A DNA stretch of 64,000 nucleotides from Lepus europaeus (GCF_033115175.1 NC_084827.1:19958001-20022000), one strand, 5' to 3'; numbered from the stretch's first letter, positions 1 to 22,512 are shown. The notes: generated by a model from the letters alone, not told the origin. Program-made: numbers and translations.

Positions 1-410
1 GGGAACACTTTTCTCTGAATTCCATCTCCGAAGCTTAAAGATGCCTTTTTACATTGCTTTGGCAAATGTCATGACCTGGCGGGCTTTAATTGGCTCTGGA
101 TAACATTTTTTTCTTTCCTCTTTATTAGGTGGCATGCTTACTGGCCTTTAACACTCTTCCCAATCCCTTGTGTGTGTTTTTGTCATCTAAGGGCCAGTCT
201 CTGGGAAAGCAGTTCAGCGTGAAGCCCAGCCAGCAACGGCTGTGGGGCAGCCAGAGCTGTAACAGCCTCTCAGGGGCTGGATCCCAGGAGAGGGCCACAA
301 GTGAGGAAGACACATATGGGTGGCATACGGATGCCCACCAGCATCTGTGTTTCTGGGTATGGTACCACATCAGTTAGACTTCATGGTTGTATGCTCAGAA
401 AGTGACAGGC
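1..410. other. No gene seen; unassigned sequence
   Basis: No coding exon or recognised repeat is visible. A pyrimidine tract ending in tag near 115-128 looks like a splice acceptor on the plus strand, but nothing downstream resembles a known protein. Confidence 0.4.
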
Positions 411-566
411 TAGGGGCCAGCGCTGCAGGTTCGAGTCCCGGCTGCTCCACTTCTGATCCAGTTCTCTTCTATGGCCTGGGAAAGCAGTGGAAGATGGCCC
501 ACATGCTTGGGCCCCTGCACCTGCATGGGAGACCCAGAAGAAGCTCCTGGCCTCATCTGAGCCATC
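411..566 (+). mobile_element. CSINE fragment, type B, 3' part missing
   Basis: It carries the internal B-box block (gttcgagtcccggctgctcc) and the gggagacccagaagaagctcctgg block, and stops before the tail. Confidence 0.8.
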
Positions 567-850
567 AATAGGTTAGTGTCAGTGGGTGGAGCGTGGAGAT
601 TTGAGCTGATTGTGGCATCTGGGGGGTGGGCCCGGTGGGGGGTCTTTAGGTCCCTGGGGGCTTGCCCTAGGAGGGTCAGTTGGTTGTTTGCACTGAGTTT
701 GGCTGGGCTTCCCCTCTCTGCTCCCTAGCTCATGGTGCAGTGGTCCCCACCGGCTGATGGGCTGACCATTCTTAGACTGTGAACCTCCAAATCGCAAGCC
801 AAAACAAACCTTCTTCTCCCTGAATCACTCCTCTTGAGTATTTTAGTAAA
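567..850 (+). mobile_element. Possible MaLR-type LTR remnant
   Basis: The segment ends with a block of the type 'actgtgaacc..caagccaaaacaaacctt', which resembles the 3' part of MaLR LTRs. The family call is tentative. Confidence 0.3.
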
Positions 851-867
851 GTAATAAAAATTTGATG

Positions 868-1206
868 AGGCCCGTGCTGTGGCGTAGCAGGTAAAGCCGC
901 TGCCTGCAGTGCCTGCATCCCATATGGGTACCGGTTAGAGTCCCGGCTGCTCTACTTCTGATCCAGCTCTCTGCTATGGCCTGGGAAAGCAGTGGAAGAT
1001 GGCCCAGGTCCTTGGGCCCCTGCAACTGCATAGGAGACCCGGAAGAAGCTCCTGGTTCCTGACTTCAGATCGGCTTAGCTCCGGCCGTTGTGGCCAACTG
1101 GGGAGTGAACCAGTAGATGGAAGCCCCCCCTCCCCCCCCCCGCCCACCGTGCCTCTTCTTCTCTCTCTGTAACTTTGATTTTCAAATAAATAATTTTTAA
1201 AAAATT
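868..1206 (+). mobile_element. CSINE, type B, near full length
   Basis: It runs from cccgtgctgtggcgtag to an aataaataattttt tail. It is bracketed by a short repeat, aaaaatttga, consistent with a target-site duplication. Confidence 0.9.
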
Positions 1207-1300
1207 TGAGTAAGATACCACCCCTGGTACATACACACTTGCCTTCCACCCACCATCGAAATACAGTTATCATTTACTTTGATTAAATCTATTTTCAGTG

Positions 1301-1625
1301 CTTTTTTTTTTTTTTAAAGATTTATCATAATTTATTTGAAAGGCAGAGTTATGGGGAGCAAGAGAGATATAGAGAGAGATTCTTCCATCCTGGTTCACTC
1401 ACCAAATGACTGAAATGGCCAGGACTCAGTCAGGCTGAAGCCAGGAGCCTAGAACTCCATCCTGGTCTTCCATATGGGTGGCACTTGGGCCATCCTCCGT
1501 TGCTTTCCCAGGTACATTAGCAGGGAGCTGGATGGGAAGTGGAGCAGCCCGGACTCAAACCAGTGCCCATATGGGATGTCGGTATTGCAGGTGGCCATTT
1601 AATCCACTGGCCACAACACTGGCCC
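1301..1625 (-). mobile_element. CSINE, type B, full length, minus strand
   Basis: It starts with a T-run plus tttatttgaaaggcagag and ends with ccacaacactggccc. Direct repeat ctattttcagtg on both sides (about 1289-1300 and 1626-1637) is its target-site duplication. Confidence 0.92.
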
Positions 1626-1664
1626 CTATTTTCAGTGTTTAGTCTTTTTTAAATAGTCATTAAT

Positions 1665-1974
1665 GGGGCCGGTGCCGTGGCTCACTTGGCTAATCCTCTG
1701 CCTGTGGCGCTGGATTCTGTCCTGGTTGCCCCTCTTCCAGTCCAGCTCTCTGCTGTGGCCTGGGAGGGCAGTGGAGGATGGCCCAAGTGCTTGGGCCCTG
1801 CACCCCATGGGAGACCAGGAGAAGCACCTGGCTCCTGGCTTCGGATCGACACAGCGCACCGGCTGTAGCGGCCATTTGGGAGGTGAACCAACGGAAGGAA
1901 AACCTGTTTGTCTCTCCCTCTCACTGTCTGTAACTCTACCTGTCAAATAAATAAATAAATAAATCTTTGAAAAA
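1665..1974 (+). mobile_element. CSINE, intermediate type, full length
   Basis: It runs from ggggccggtgccgtgg to an (aaat)n tail. The flanking repeat aatagtcattaatg (1652-1665 and 1975-1988) is a clear target-site duplication. Confidence 0.93.
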
Positions 1975-2004
1975 AATAGTCATTAATGAATTAATTAATT
2001 CATT

Positions 2005-2058
2005 CCTTCCTTCACTTATTTGAAAGGCAGAGTGACAGAGAAAGGGAGGATCTCCGTA
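2005..2058 (-). mobile_element. CSINE 3'-end fragment
   Basis: Only the tail-proximal cacttatttgaaaggcagag segment is present, followed by unrelated GC-richer sequence up to about 2230. Confidence 0.6.
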
Positions 2059-2235
2059 GAAACGTAATTAGCAGAGCCCGCGCGCCTTCTGCACCGTGAG
2101 GGACATCCACTCTCCGGGGCGGCTGCGCCCCTGCGTGCCAGGCTCTCCTTTCACACGCACCCTGGATGTCCCCTTCATTTCTTCCCTGCACGGACCCCAC
2201 TCCTTCAGGGCTCGTGCTTTCCTATTTCAAACGTC

Positions 2236-2475
2236 TTTTTAAACATTTACTTATTTTCATTTTATTTGAAAGGCATAAAGAGTGAGAGACAGAACTTCCA
2301 CCTGCAAGTTTATGGCCCAAACAAGTGCAAGAGGACCAGGCCCAAGCCAGGAGCCAGGCACCGCATTTGGGCTTCCCACGTGGGTGGCAGGGATCACCTG
2401 CTGCCTCCCAGGGCGTGATCAGCCGGAAGCTGGATCAGAAGCAGAGGAGCCAGGACTCACCCCAGACACTCTCAC
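2236..2475 (-). mobile_element. Old CSINE, minus strand, diverged
   Basis: It has ttttatttgaaaggcataaag and gccaggagccaggca blocks with many substitutions. The 5' end of the element is lost. Confidence 0.7.
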
Positions 2476-3062
2476 ACTTTCTTCTTTCTGAGTTGGTTTT
2501 TAACAGCAAGCCTCCAGGAATTTCCCAATAAGTTTTCATAACTTGTAGGTCTGAGGTTCGGAGACTTTAACACCTAAGGGTGGAAGTGATCCCACCAAAG
2601 GCACAAAAAGCTTTCTACAGATTAAAAGTTGAGGTGGTTGCTGCTGGTTAGGCTCCCCCTGCTGTTGGAGAGGCACGGTGGCCTTGCATTTACGGGGGCT
2701 CTGGGGTTGTCCAGAGTGGATTAACCCCACTCAAGGGCAGAAGGACAGCTTCTACACACTGAGGACAGGGAGGAATAGGAATTAGCACCGTGCTCTCCCA
2801 GCAGAACAACATACGGATCTACGCCTGCAGGACGACCCAGGGCTTAGGTCTCTCGGAATCAAAGCTGAGCCCCAAGCAGCTGAGATGCTGGGCAAAGCAG
2901 GAGGTCATGGAGAAGGCAGCAGAGTACGTCCCAGCGACTGCTGCCTTGCAACCGAGATGCAGAAGCAAGAACTAAAACGTCCATGGGTATTTATTTGTTT
3001 TCAGTGATACAGCAAGAGTACTTCAAAAAGCTCATGGAGAAATGGATAATGCAGAAGTGGGG
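2476..3062. other. No gene seen; contains a cttcaaaaag-type repeat end
   Basis: Unassigned sequence. Around 3016-3042 it contains gtacttcaaaaagctcatgg, related to copies near 12.5 kb and 22.6 kb (see findings). Confidence 0.4.
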
Positions 3063-3063
3063 A

Positions 3064-3375
3064 ATGTGTGTAGCAGTTAGGAGGCCACTGGCGATGTCCC
3101 CAGCTCATGTTGCAGGGCCTGGGTTTGAGCCTCAGCTCCGCTCCTGGTTCTATCTTCCTGCTAATGCACCCCCCCTCCCCCATCCCTCACCCCGGGAGAT
3201 AGCAGACTGTGCTCAGGTGGTCAGGGCCCTTACATTCACATGCAAGACCAGACTGAAGTCCTGTCTCCTGGCTTTGGCCTGGCCCAGCCCCAGATTTTGG
3301 AAATAAAGCAACACATAGAAGTTCTCCGTCTGCCTGTCTCTCTGTTTTACAAATAAATAAAATAATAAGTCAACA
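3064..3375 (+). mobile_element. Old CSINE, plus strand, diverged
   Basis: The order of blocks is right (gggtttgagcctcagctcc, ctgctaatgca, ctcctggctttggcctggcccagcc, acaaataaataaaa), but with many changes and an internal C-rich insertion. Confidence 0.7.
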
Positions 3376-3479
3376 AAATTTGAAACAATTACTTCTGCTC
3401 TCATTATTGTATACGGGAGTGTTTGTGGCATTCAAATGCGTCATTTGCTCTAGAGGTCTTGGGATGCAAAGGTAAGATA

Positions 3480-3870
3480 GAAATAGTCAGAGGAGGACTA
3501 GCACGCATGAGTCTAGGTTTGGAGACAGAGCCAGTGACGAGGAAGCTCTTGTGGCCCCAAGATTGGGAGGCATAAACCTAATCCCCAAGGCGACAGCTTT
3601 AAGATGGGGCAGGGGGTGGGAGGGATCTCTGGAGATGATTACATCCTGAGGGTGGAATCTCTCGAGGGAGACTAGTGCCCTTAGGGAACAGGCCCAGGAG
3701 AGTCTGCTGTGGCTTCTGCCACGTGCAGCTGCAGCACGAAGGTGCTGCCTATGAGCACAAGGCCTGGGCAGACGCTGACTCCACCAGCACCTTGAACTCA
3801 GACTTCCCGGCCTGCAGACCTGTGACAAGTAGCCATGTGGTTTATCAGCTACAGACTCCCCCAGGGGCAC
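3480..3870 (+). mobile_element. MaLR-type LTR (MST/MLT1-like)
   Basis: It has the typical order: cctaatccccaaggcgaca, a 'ggggcaggggg..tggga' block, gattacatcctgagggtgga, and 'gactagtgcccttag'. This matches the general plan of MSTA/MLT1 LTRs. Subfamily is not resolved. Confidence 0.5.
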
Positions 3871-3893
3871 TGCATTTTGCCTTTAAAGAGGGT

Positions 3894-3975
3894 TTTCTTT
3901 TCTTTTCTTTTCTTTTCTTTTCTTTCTTCCTCTCTTCCTCTCTTTCTCTCTTTCTCTCTTTCTTTCTTTCTTTCC
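3894..3975 (+). repeat. Pyrimidine microsatellite (ttttc)n / (tttc)n
   Basis: About 80 bases of ttttc, tctc and tttc units without interruption by purines. Confidence 0.95.
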
Positions 3976-4001
3976 AAAATAGAGGCTTTAGGTGAGTTGC
4001 A

Positions 4002-4335
4002 GAGTTTTTTTTAAAAAGATTTATTTATTTACTTAAGGCAGAGTTACACACAGAGAGAGGGAGAGACAGAGAGAGAACTCTTCCATCCACTGGTTCCCTC
4101 TCCAAATGGCTGCAATGGCTGGAGCTGGGCTGATCCAAAGTCAGGAGCCAGGGGTTTCATCCAGGTCTTCCACGTGGGTGCAGGGGCCCAAGGGCTTGGG
4201 CCATCTTCCACTGCTTTCCCAGGTCATAGCAGAGAGCTGGATCAGAAGTGGAGCAGCTGGAACTCGAACTGGTACCCATATGGGATGCCAGCACTGCAGG
4301 CGGCAGCTTTACCTGCTACGCCACAGCGCCGGCCC
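4002..4335 (-). mobile_element. CSINE, type B, full length, minus strand
   Basis: It runs from ttttttttaaaaagatttatttatttac to ccacagcgccggccc. Confidence 0.92.
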
Positions 4336-5529
4336 TTGGAGATTATTTTTTGTGGGTTTTAACTGTGTCAGAGAGAGGATGGCAGAACCATATTGTAAAA
4401 AACAGCTAAGCAAGCGGTTTTGTTTATCACAGTCCCATAGGTGCGCAGGATAGTCTACGATATTCTAGATGGCTTATCGCCAAGCAGCTCAGCAAGCGGT
4501 GGGAGCCTCAACATTGCCTCAAGCAACACACTGGACCCAGACAAAGGATGTGATTTCAGTGTGCGCTTGAGCTAAGGGCTTGGCACCTTTTACAGCAAAT
4601 AGCAACCAAACCTGTCCCCTCCCCCAGAGAACAAGGAGTCCTAAAGTAGTCCCCTTGTGCTCACCTTGGCCCCTCAATTGCCTAAGTGGCCAGTTACAGA
4701 AACCGCTCAGGTCAGAAGACAGTGGGGCTTTGAAATTTGGCATCTGTGCAAGGATGTGCAGCCCTGCTGCAGGCCCGTGGTGGAGTACCTCCCCCAGGGG
4801 AGCACAGGGCAAGCCTGTCCTGTCACCTGTTATTATCACTCACGGGACATCCTTTCCTTTATTTGTTCTTTCCCAACAGTTTCCTTTGGGGGAAGAATCC
4901 AGCTTGCTGCAGCATTAGATGAAATAACCAATTAGCTACCCTGCCCTGGCTCCCTGGTGCTGTTCTGGGGTCAATGCATTCCAAGTTGGACTCTCCAGGC
5001 CCTTTGGAGTCTGTGCACCAACCCACATCGTTCCAGTGAATTCTGTCTGGTTTAAGTAAGAGTCAGCTTCTCTGTTGACAACTGAAGACTCTGATCTCAA
5101 AGAATTCCACTGTGGAAACAGACATGCGCACAGCAGCCAGGGTGGCATGAGAGTCGCTGTGACAAAGGTGCCCGGAGAGCACAGTAGCAGCATAGACAAA
5201 CTCCATCAGGTGGCACGAAGATCATGAGACCACAGGCAGAAGCAGCAAAGGAAGGTCTTTGGGGTTTCAGAACACAAGTATGTACAACACCTTGGCAGTT
5301 TCTAAAAACATGGGGCATATTAGAAACCATAAGAAATTTACATGGTGGGTGTGCAAAGGTTCAAGGGAGCAGTGGCCGTGGAGAGGCTGGAGAAATAGGC
5401 AGTCCTGTCATTTCATGTTAAAGAGTTTGGTTTCCCTAAGGGAGGAATCCAGTCTTAGGTATGGAAGAGGAAGAGACCGGAAGAGACTGGAGATGACCGA
5501 CTTTGCAAGGGGGCATCTGGAGGGGGGGT
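4336..5529. other. No gene seen in about 1.2 kb
   Basis: Non-SINE sequence of about 1.2 kb. Short open frames on both strands resemble no protein I recognise. I searched it by eye for GARIN1B exons and found none. Confidence 0.4.
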
Positions 5530-5802
5530 CGACCCTGCTTGAGAAACCGCGTCGCATATCAGAGCTCCTGCAGTCAAGGCCTGGTTCTGCTCCCAACTGC
5601 AGCTCCCTGCACACCAGCAGAGATGGCTCAAGGACTTGGGTCCCTGTCACCCACCCGGGAGACCCAGGTCAACTTCTAGGCTCCTGGCTTCATCCTGGCC
5701 CGACCCCAGCTCCAGGTGCTTGCAGGCAACTGCGGACTAAGCCAGGGGATGGAAGTCTCTCTCTTTAAATAAAAATTTTAAATAATAATAATAATAATAA
5801 GA
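5530..5802 (+). mobile_element. CSINE, type B, 5' truncated, ending in (aat)n
   Basis: Old plus-strand copy from 'aaccgcgtcgcatatcagagc' through gggagacccaggtcaac to an (aat)n microsatellite at about 5783-5802. Confidence 0.75.
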
Positions 5803-6030
5803 TAATGGAGTTTGGAGTTAGACTGAGTTCAGTTCCTGGCTCTGCTGCCTTCTCCTTGTGTGACCTTCTGCTAGTTCTTGAATCTCTCTACGACTTGGAT
5901 TCATCATCTATAAGATGTGAAAATAAGAGTATCTACCTTCCAATGGACTACCTGCTCTGTGTGAAGTCTTAGTGTAGTGCTCGGCCCATACTGTTTCTAA
6001 TGATGCTAGCTGTAATTGTTACAATGAAGG
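5803..6030 (+). mobile_element. MIR element
   Basis: It contains the MIR core pattern 'ttcctggctctgctgccttc..tgtgaccttc' followed by 'atctataagatgtgaaaataag' and a block resembling 'agtgctcggcccata'. Confidence 0.75.
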
Positions 6031-6035
6031 GGGAG

Positions 6036-6275
6036 CAGCATCTACCACTGTGGCACAGTAAGTTAATCCTCTGCCTGTGACACCAGCATCCCATATGGGC
6101 GCCGATTCTAGTCCTGGCTGCTCCTCTTCCCATCCAGCTCTCTGCTATGGCCTAGGAAAGCAATAGAAGATGTTCAAAGTCCTTGGGCCCCTGCACCTGC
6201 ATGGGACCAGAACCTGGTGTGCCAGCGCCGCAAGGCAGAGGATTAGCCTATTGAGCCATGGCGCTGGCCAGAAAA
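6036..6275. mobile_element. Chimeric CSINE, plus half joined to inverted 5' end
   Basis: 6036-6210 is a plus-strand CSINE up to ctgcacctgcatgggacc. It continues directly into 6211-6270, which is the reverse-complemented 5' end of a CSINE (agaacctggtgtgccagcgc to ccatggcgctggcc). Confidence 0.8.
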
Positions 6276-6548
6276 TCTTTAAAAATAAATAAATAAAATA
6301 AAAAAAGAAAGAAATGAAGGTGGAGTGTGGGAGCCCAGCTGGAGTTATCACAATAGTGTGGGTATAAGGCCACCTTCTAAACCTCTCCCACGAAGATGCC
6401 AACAGAAAATTGTTTTTGTTTGTGTTTTCACTGGAGGCGGGAAGAAAGCCACAAACATTAGGCACCCTCTCTGATCAGGCATCTTTCCCTCTTCATTTTT
6501 AAACTCTTTCCCAAGGCAATTATTTCATTCATAAAAATTCATGCATTT

Positions 6549-6875
6549 GGCTGGTGCTGCGGCTCACTAGGCTAATCCTCTGCCTGCAGCGCTGGCACCC
6601 CGGGTTCTAGTCCCAGTCAGGGCGCCGGATTCTGTCCCGATTGCTCCTCTTCCAGGCCAGCTCTCTGCTGTGGCCCAGGAGTGCAGAGGAGGATGGCCCA
6701 AGTGCTTGGGCCCTGCACCCGCATGGGAGACCAGGAAAAGCACCTGGCTCCTGGCTTCGGATCAGCGCGGTGCGCCGGCTGCAGCGCGCCAGCCGCGGCA
6801 GCCATTGGAGGGTGAACCAACGGCAAAGGAAGACCTTTCTCTCTCTCTCTCTCTGCCTGTCAAAAAAAAATTTTT
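6549..6875 (+). mobile_element. CSINE, type A, full length
   Basis: It runs from ggctggtgctgcggctcac to gcctgtcaaaaaaaa. The block gaaccaacggcaaaggaaga is intact. Confidence 0.94.
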
Positions 6876-6879
6876 TTTA

Positions 6880-7194
6880 AAAGTTCATGCATTCATAATA
6901 ATCAACAGAAATAAACACAGGGGAGCACTGCTGGCTGGTGGGAACGGCCCTGCAACTCTGTCACCCCCTCGCCCATGCGACTTCGGATAGCTCCTCGCTG
7001 ATGCAGCCCAGGCCCTGCAGCCACCGCGGCCTCCAGGCGGCATCTGCGACCCATCCATCGGCCCTGTGGTTGTCACTCTAAGCCGCTACCTCAGCCAGCC
7101 CAACTGAGCATGCCCAAGAGGGAGCGCAATGCGGGTCGTGACCTCCGGGAAGGCGGGCCCTGTGCTTTTCCTGCACTTGGGGTGGCCTAAACAT
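6880..7194. other. No gene seen
   Basis: Unassigned, moderately GC-rich sequence with no exon I can recognise. Confidence 0.35.
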
Positions 7195-7590
7195 CCAGTC
7201 AATCTCAGTGGCGGCCATGGTTTGTCCCCCAAGGGCTTATGCGTTGAGAACTTGGTCCCCAGTGTGGTGACGAGAGAGCTGTTGGAACCTGGAAGAGGCG
7301 GGGCCTCGGGGGAGGCCCTTGTGTCACTGGGGGCCCTGCTCTTGGAAGGATTAAGGTAGTTCAGGCACCCCTGAGCCAGGCCCCGCCCAGCTGCCATCTT
7401 TCCTGTCTGGGGATGTGGTGTCTTGCTCCAACAGGAGGTCCTAACCGCTGCCAATGTAGTCTTCCCCAGAGCCGAGCCAAGGCAGGTGCCGTGTCCTTGA
7501 ACCGCCCAAACTGTGAGCTAAGAAACCGCTTTTCTCTGTAAGGTGCCTGCCTGAGATTTTGTTACAGTGGCGAGACGATGCCTGATCCAA
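7195..7590 (+). mobile_element. MaLR-type LTR (MSTA-like)
   Basis: Block order fits MSTA: 'tgtcccccaagggcttatgc', 'cccagtgtggtga', 'gaagaggcggggcctcgggg', 'aaactgtgagctaagaaacc' and 'gattttgttacagtggcgag'. It is plus-strand and diverged, probably from an old insertion. Confidence 0.55.
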
Positions 7591-8240
7591 CTGCCCTCCC
7601 AAAACAGGGCCTGGTAACTCGACCTTCGGTACTCAGCATCAAGTACTGCAGGTGGCACCTCGAGGGGGCCGACAAGCACTTGAGAGTATTTCAGTGGTGT
7701 TTTCCAAGTAAATACTCCCTGGTTGGCCAAAGGTTGCCCAAGCTCCTGTCCTAAGCCCAACACCAAAGACGCCGGGTCTTCCAGTTTGCTTTCCTGAAGG
7801 TCTGGTTAGGGGCAGCAAGAGCCACCAGGGCCCTCAGGGATGGGGAGTCCTTGTCTTGCTCACCAGGAGCCACGCCTTCATTGGCAACCAGCGTGTGCCC
7901 GGCCCAGGGCGAGCCTTCACAGTGTTTACATCAACACAGCGAGTGGGGGACATGAGGACCCAATTTCTCGTTTGAGACAAATGCAGCAGCAGCAAGACGT
8001 CTCCCAGCTGGTCGCCAGCCCTTCCAGGCTCACTCTCACCTGCGGCTCATAGCAGCCCTGCCTCTGTTCCTGCTCCCTTGGGAAGAGGAGGTCGGGTCTC
8101 TTTTCCCGGGTCTGGCTTTCCTGGCTGCTTTGGGGGGTTCAATGGAGCAGATTGCTTTCCCCCCACTCACTGTCTGGCGAACCGAGCTCCTCTTCTGGCG
8201 AGTCCCTCCCCAGCCTGCAGCCTCCCTACAGCACAACCCA
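7591..8240. other. No gene seen; sequence 3' of GARIN1A
   Basis: No repeat or exon is recognised. It lies just beyond the predicted GARIN1A polyadenylation site. Confidence 0.35.
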
Positions 8241-8264
8241 GGACAACCAGGACTCCTTTGGAGG

Positions 8265-8270
8265 TTTATT
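8265..8270 (-). promoter_or_regulatory. GARIN1A: GARIN1A polyadenylation signal AATAAA
   Basis: On the minus strand this reads AATAAA, 77 bases after the stop codon. Cleavage is expected near 8245-8255, giving a 3' UTR of about 100 bases. Confidence 0.7.
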
Positions 8271-8346
8271 GGTGGACGTATGGAAGCACCTTGTTATAAA
8301 CACCATCAAGAGCCAGGGAAGACCGCCGCCCCATGGGGGCAAAGTG

Positions 8347-19570
<11,224 letters not shown>

Positions 19571-20154
19571 TGGTTCTTGGGAGGAACGGGCTGGGGGACA
19601 TCTCTGGGGCTCCACGCAGACCCAGCCCAACCCCAGGTGTTGGTGTGACCACAGCTCCCCCCACCTGCACAGCTCCACTTGCCCTCCTTACTTAGGCTGT
19701 CCACCAGGGCTGGGAGGGTCTGCCGGCTCACAATGGCAAGAATGACATCAAGGAATGTGACAGCAGCCACAGGGAAGGGAAAAAGAAGAGGAGAGGAGGG
19801 ACAGGGGCTGTCCAGAGCTCTTTTCTCCCTCCTTCCACTGCTGTAAACCAGTGTATGTAGCCTACCCTGTTTTTCACACACTCAATCTTACCCCAAACTG
19901 CAGGAAAATGACCCTCCCAAAGCTATGCCAAGATGGCAGCGAGCTGACCAGAGCAGCCAGGAAGGCTGTGGGGATACCATCAACAGCCCTCACTCTCCTT
20001 TGCCAGCTAAGACGTTCATGAAACCTTTCTCTGTGGGCGGGGACTGTTCACGAACGCCAGCCCCACCTGCCCCAGGGGTCTCAGCATGGGGGAAGGGCGC
20101 CCACCTTCCCTAGCTCACATCGAGCGAGAATCTTCTTTAAAACAGAAGGCTGGG
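19571..20154. promoter_or_regulatory. GARIN1A: Presumed GARIN1A 5' region
   Basis: The segment directly upstream of the ATG. No TATA box or CpG island stands out. The transcription start, and any non-coding first exon, cannot be fixed from sequence alone. Confidence 0.35.
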
Positions 20155-20449
20155 GGCCGGTGCTGTCATGTAGTGGGTAAAGCTGCCACCTATGGCGCTG
20201 GCATCCCATATGGGCACCAGTTAGAATCCCAGCAGCTCCACTTCTGATCCAGCTCCCTGCTAATGGCCTGGAAAAGCAGTGGAGGATGGCCTAAGTCCTC
20301 AGGCCCCTGCACTCATATGGGAGACCCAGAGGAAGCTCCTGGCTCCTGGCTTCACATTGGCCTGGCTCCAGCCATTGCAGCCATTTGGGGAGTGAACCAG
20401 TGGATGGAAAATCTCTCTCTCTGTAACACTGCCTTTCAAATAAATGAGT

Positions 20450-20484
<35 letters not shown>
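20155..20484 (+). mobile_element. CSINE, type B, full length with long A tail
   Basis: It runs from ggggccggtgctgtcatgtag to aaatgagtaaatctt plus more than 20 A. Confidence 0.92.
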
Positions 20485-20485
<1 letters not shown>

Positions 20486-20605
20486 CTTTTAGCAATACGG
20501 CTGATTGATCCAGAAACCGTGGGCATAGGAGGAAGTGGTGGCACAGGGGCTGCCAGAACCAGCTCCAAACAGGTCATGAGAATGTGGTTAAATTTGCAGG
20601 ACTTT

Positions 20606-20946
20606 GGCCGGTGCCGCGGCTCAACAGGCTAATCCTCCGCCTGTGGCGCCGGCACTCCAGGTTCTAGTCCCAGTTGGGGTGCCAGATTCTGTCCGGTTGC
20701 CCCTCTTCCAGGCCAGCTCTCTGCTGTGGCCCGGGAGTGCAGTGGAGGATGGCCCAAGTGCTTGGGCCCTGCACCCCATGGGAGACCAGGAGAAGCACCT
20801 GGCTCCTGCCTTTGGATCAGCGCGGTGCGTCGGCTACAGCGCGCCAGCCACGGCGGCCATTGGAGGGTGAACCAACAGCAAAGGAAGACCTTTCTCTCCG
20901 TCTCTCTCTCTCTCACTGTCCACTCTGCCTGTCAAAAAAAAAAAAA
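20606..20946 (+). mobile_element. CSINE, type A, full length
   Basis: It runs from ggccggtgccgcggctcaac to gcctgtc(a)13. The repeat atttgcaggactt on both sides (before 20606 and at 20946-20958) is the target-site duplication. Confidence 0.95.
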
Positions 20947-21104
20947 TTTGCAGGACTTCTACAAGTCAATTGTTAGACAAAGCCATTATTAAAGTTGAAT
21001 CATAAAAACCTACAATTAAGTAACATCCAAAACAAAGGTAATAAATGGCCAAAATTCATTATTTATCAATTATTTTACTACTCTCTACGTTTTTAGACTT
21101 TTCA

Positions 21105-21362
21105 TTACTTATTTTCATTTTATTTGAGAGGCAGAGACACACACAGAGTCAGAGAGTGAGAGAGAGCAAGCGACCTTCCATCTGCTGGGTCACTCCCCAA
21201 ATGCCTGTTATAGCCAGCGCTGGGCCAGACTCAAGCCAGAAGCCAGAAACCCAATCTAAGCCTCCTACAAGGGTGGCAGGAGACCAGGCGGCCATTGGAG
21301 GGTGAACCAACGGCAAAAGGAAGACCTTTCTCTCTCTCTCTCACTGTTCACTCTGCCTGTCA

Positions 21363-21393
<31 letters not shown>

Positions 21394-21475
21394 GCAGAGG
21401 CAGGACTCAATCCCAGGCACTCCAACATGGGATGAAGGTATCTTGAGCATTTGCTTAACCTAGTGCACTACAATA
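21105..21475 (-). mobile_element. Old CSINE, minus strand, split by a younger one
   Basis: 21105-21284 and about 21393-21475 are two parts of one minus-strand copy (tttgagaggcagagac, then cagaggcaggactcaatccc to the 5' end). A plus-strand fragment interrupts it. Confidence 0.8.
21285..21392 (+). mobile_element. CSINE, type A, 5'-truncated insert
   Basis: Only the last ~105 bases, gcggccattggagggtgaacc to gcctgtcaaaaagt(a)n, sit inside the older copy. Confidence 0.9.
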
Positions 21476-21499
21476 AACTTGTCCTTTTATTCCACTTTC

Positions 21500-22300
21500 T
21501 GCTCTTTCCTATCTTGCAAGATGGTGGGTGTAAAACCCCCGCTCCAAAGCCAGACACTAAGAAGAAATCTCCAGCCAAGAACGCTAACCATGGCAGCGGC
21601 AAGGTTACAAAGCCCGAGAAGGAGAAGCCCCGCTCACGATCCGCTGTGTGCTCCAGGAAGGCCATGGACAGGAGGAAGGCCGCAGCTCCTAAATCCAGGA
21701 GTGAAAAGAAGGAGAAGCTTCTTGCTACTGTCACAAAACCAGTGGGTGGTGACAAGAATGCGGGCACCAGGGTGGCCGAGCTTGGCAATATGCCTACATA
21801 TTATCCCACTAAAGATGTGTCTCGAAAGCTGTTGGTCCATGGCACAAAGCCCTCCGTCAACAACACGTGGGAAAACTGTGGGCCAGCATCTCCCGGAGAC
21901 CATTCTGCTCATCCTCGGTGGGCGCTACAGGGGCAGGGGTGGTCTTCCTGCAGCCGGGGAGCCGTGGCTCACTACCCGGACCTCTGTCCCTCAATCAGGT
22001 TCTTCTGCATGCAACACACCGGAAACCAGTCATGGCCACCTCCATGAAAATCGGTCCCAGCAGTGTGAAAATCCCCAAACCTCTCACCGCTCCTTATTTC
22101 CAGACGCAGAGGCACCAGGAAGGGGAGCTCTACAACACAGAGAAAGAGAAATACAAGATCACAGGGCAGCACAAGGTCGATCAGAAAGCTGTGGACGCAC
22201 CGATTTTACCAAAAATCAAAGCTGTTTCCCAGCTCCAGGGTTACCTGCGATCTGGTTTTGCTCAGAGGAGTGGAATCATCCCCATAAATGGGTGGTTTTT
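21500..22300 (+). pseudogene. RPL6: RPL6 processed pseudogene
   Basis: An intronless, disrupted copy of the large-subunit ribosomal protein L6 mRNA. A 5' UTR-like ctttcctatcttgcaag precedes ATG at 21521. Recognisable family segments occur in different frames: [11 protein letters not shown], then [14 protein letters not shown] and [15 protein letters not shown], then [13 protein letters not shown]-like, [17 protein letters not shown] and ILPKIKA..LQGYLRS. At least two frameshifts separate them, so no full-length protein is possible. It ends at a CSINE inserted at the last codons. No introns remain, so it came from mRNA. Confidence 0.9.
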
Positions 22301-22512
22301 TAAAGATGTATTTATTTGAAAGGCAGAGTTACAGAGACAGAGGGAGAGACAAAGAGAGAGGTCTTCCATCCGCTGGTTTACTCCCCACATGGCCCACATC
22401 CACCAGAGCTGGGCCAGGCTGCAGCCAGGAGCCAGGAGCTTCTTTCAGGCCTCCCACATGGGAGGCATCGCAGGCAGCGGCTTAACCTGCAATGGCACAA
22501 TGCTGGCTCCGC
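22301..22512 (-). mobile_element. CSINE, type B, in the end of the RPL6 pseudogene
   Basis: It runs from ttttttaaagatgtatttatttg to caatgctggctcc; the middle is shortened. The bases after it, gcaaactggtgttctaaat, again match an RPL6 C-terminal KLVF-stop, so both sides hold pseudogene sequence. Confidence 0.88.

Noticed and set aside
1-8240. GARIN1B (FAM71F1) exons, expected next to GARIN1A
   Set aside because: I looked for the family core motif on the minus strand and found none. The gene probably lies beyond the left edge of the window.
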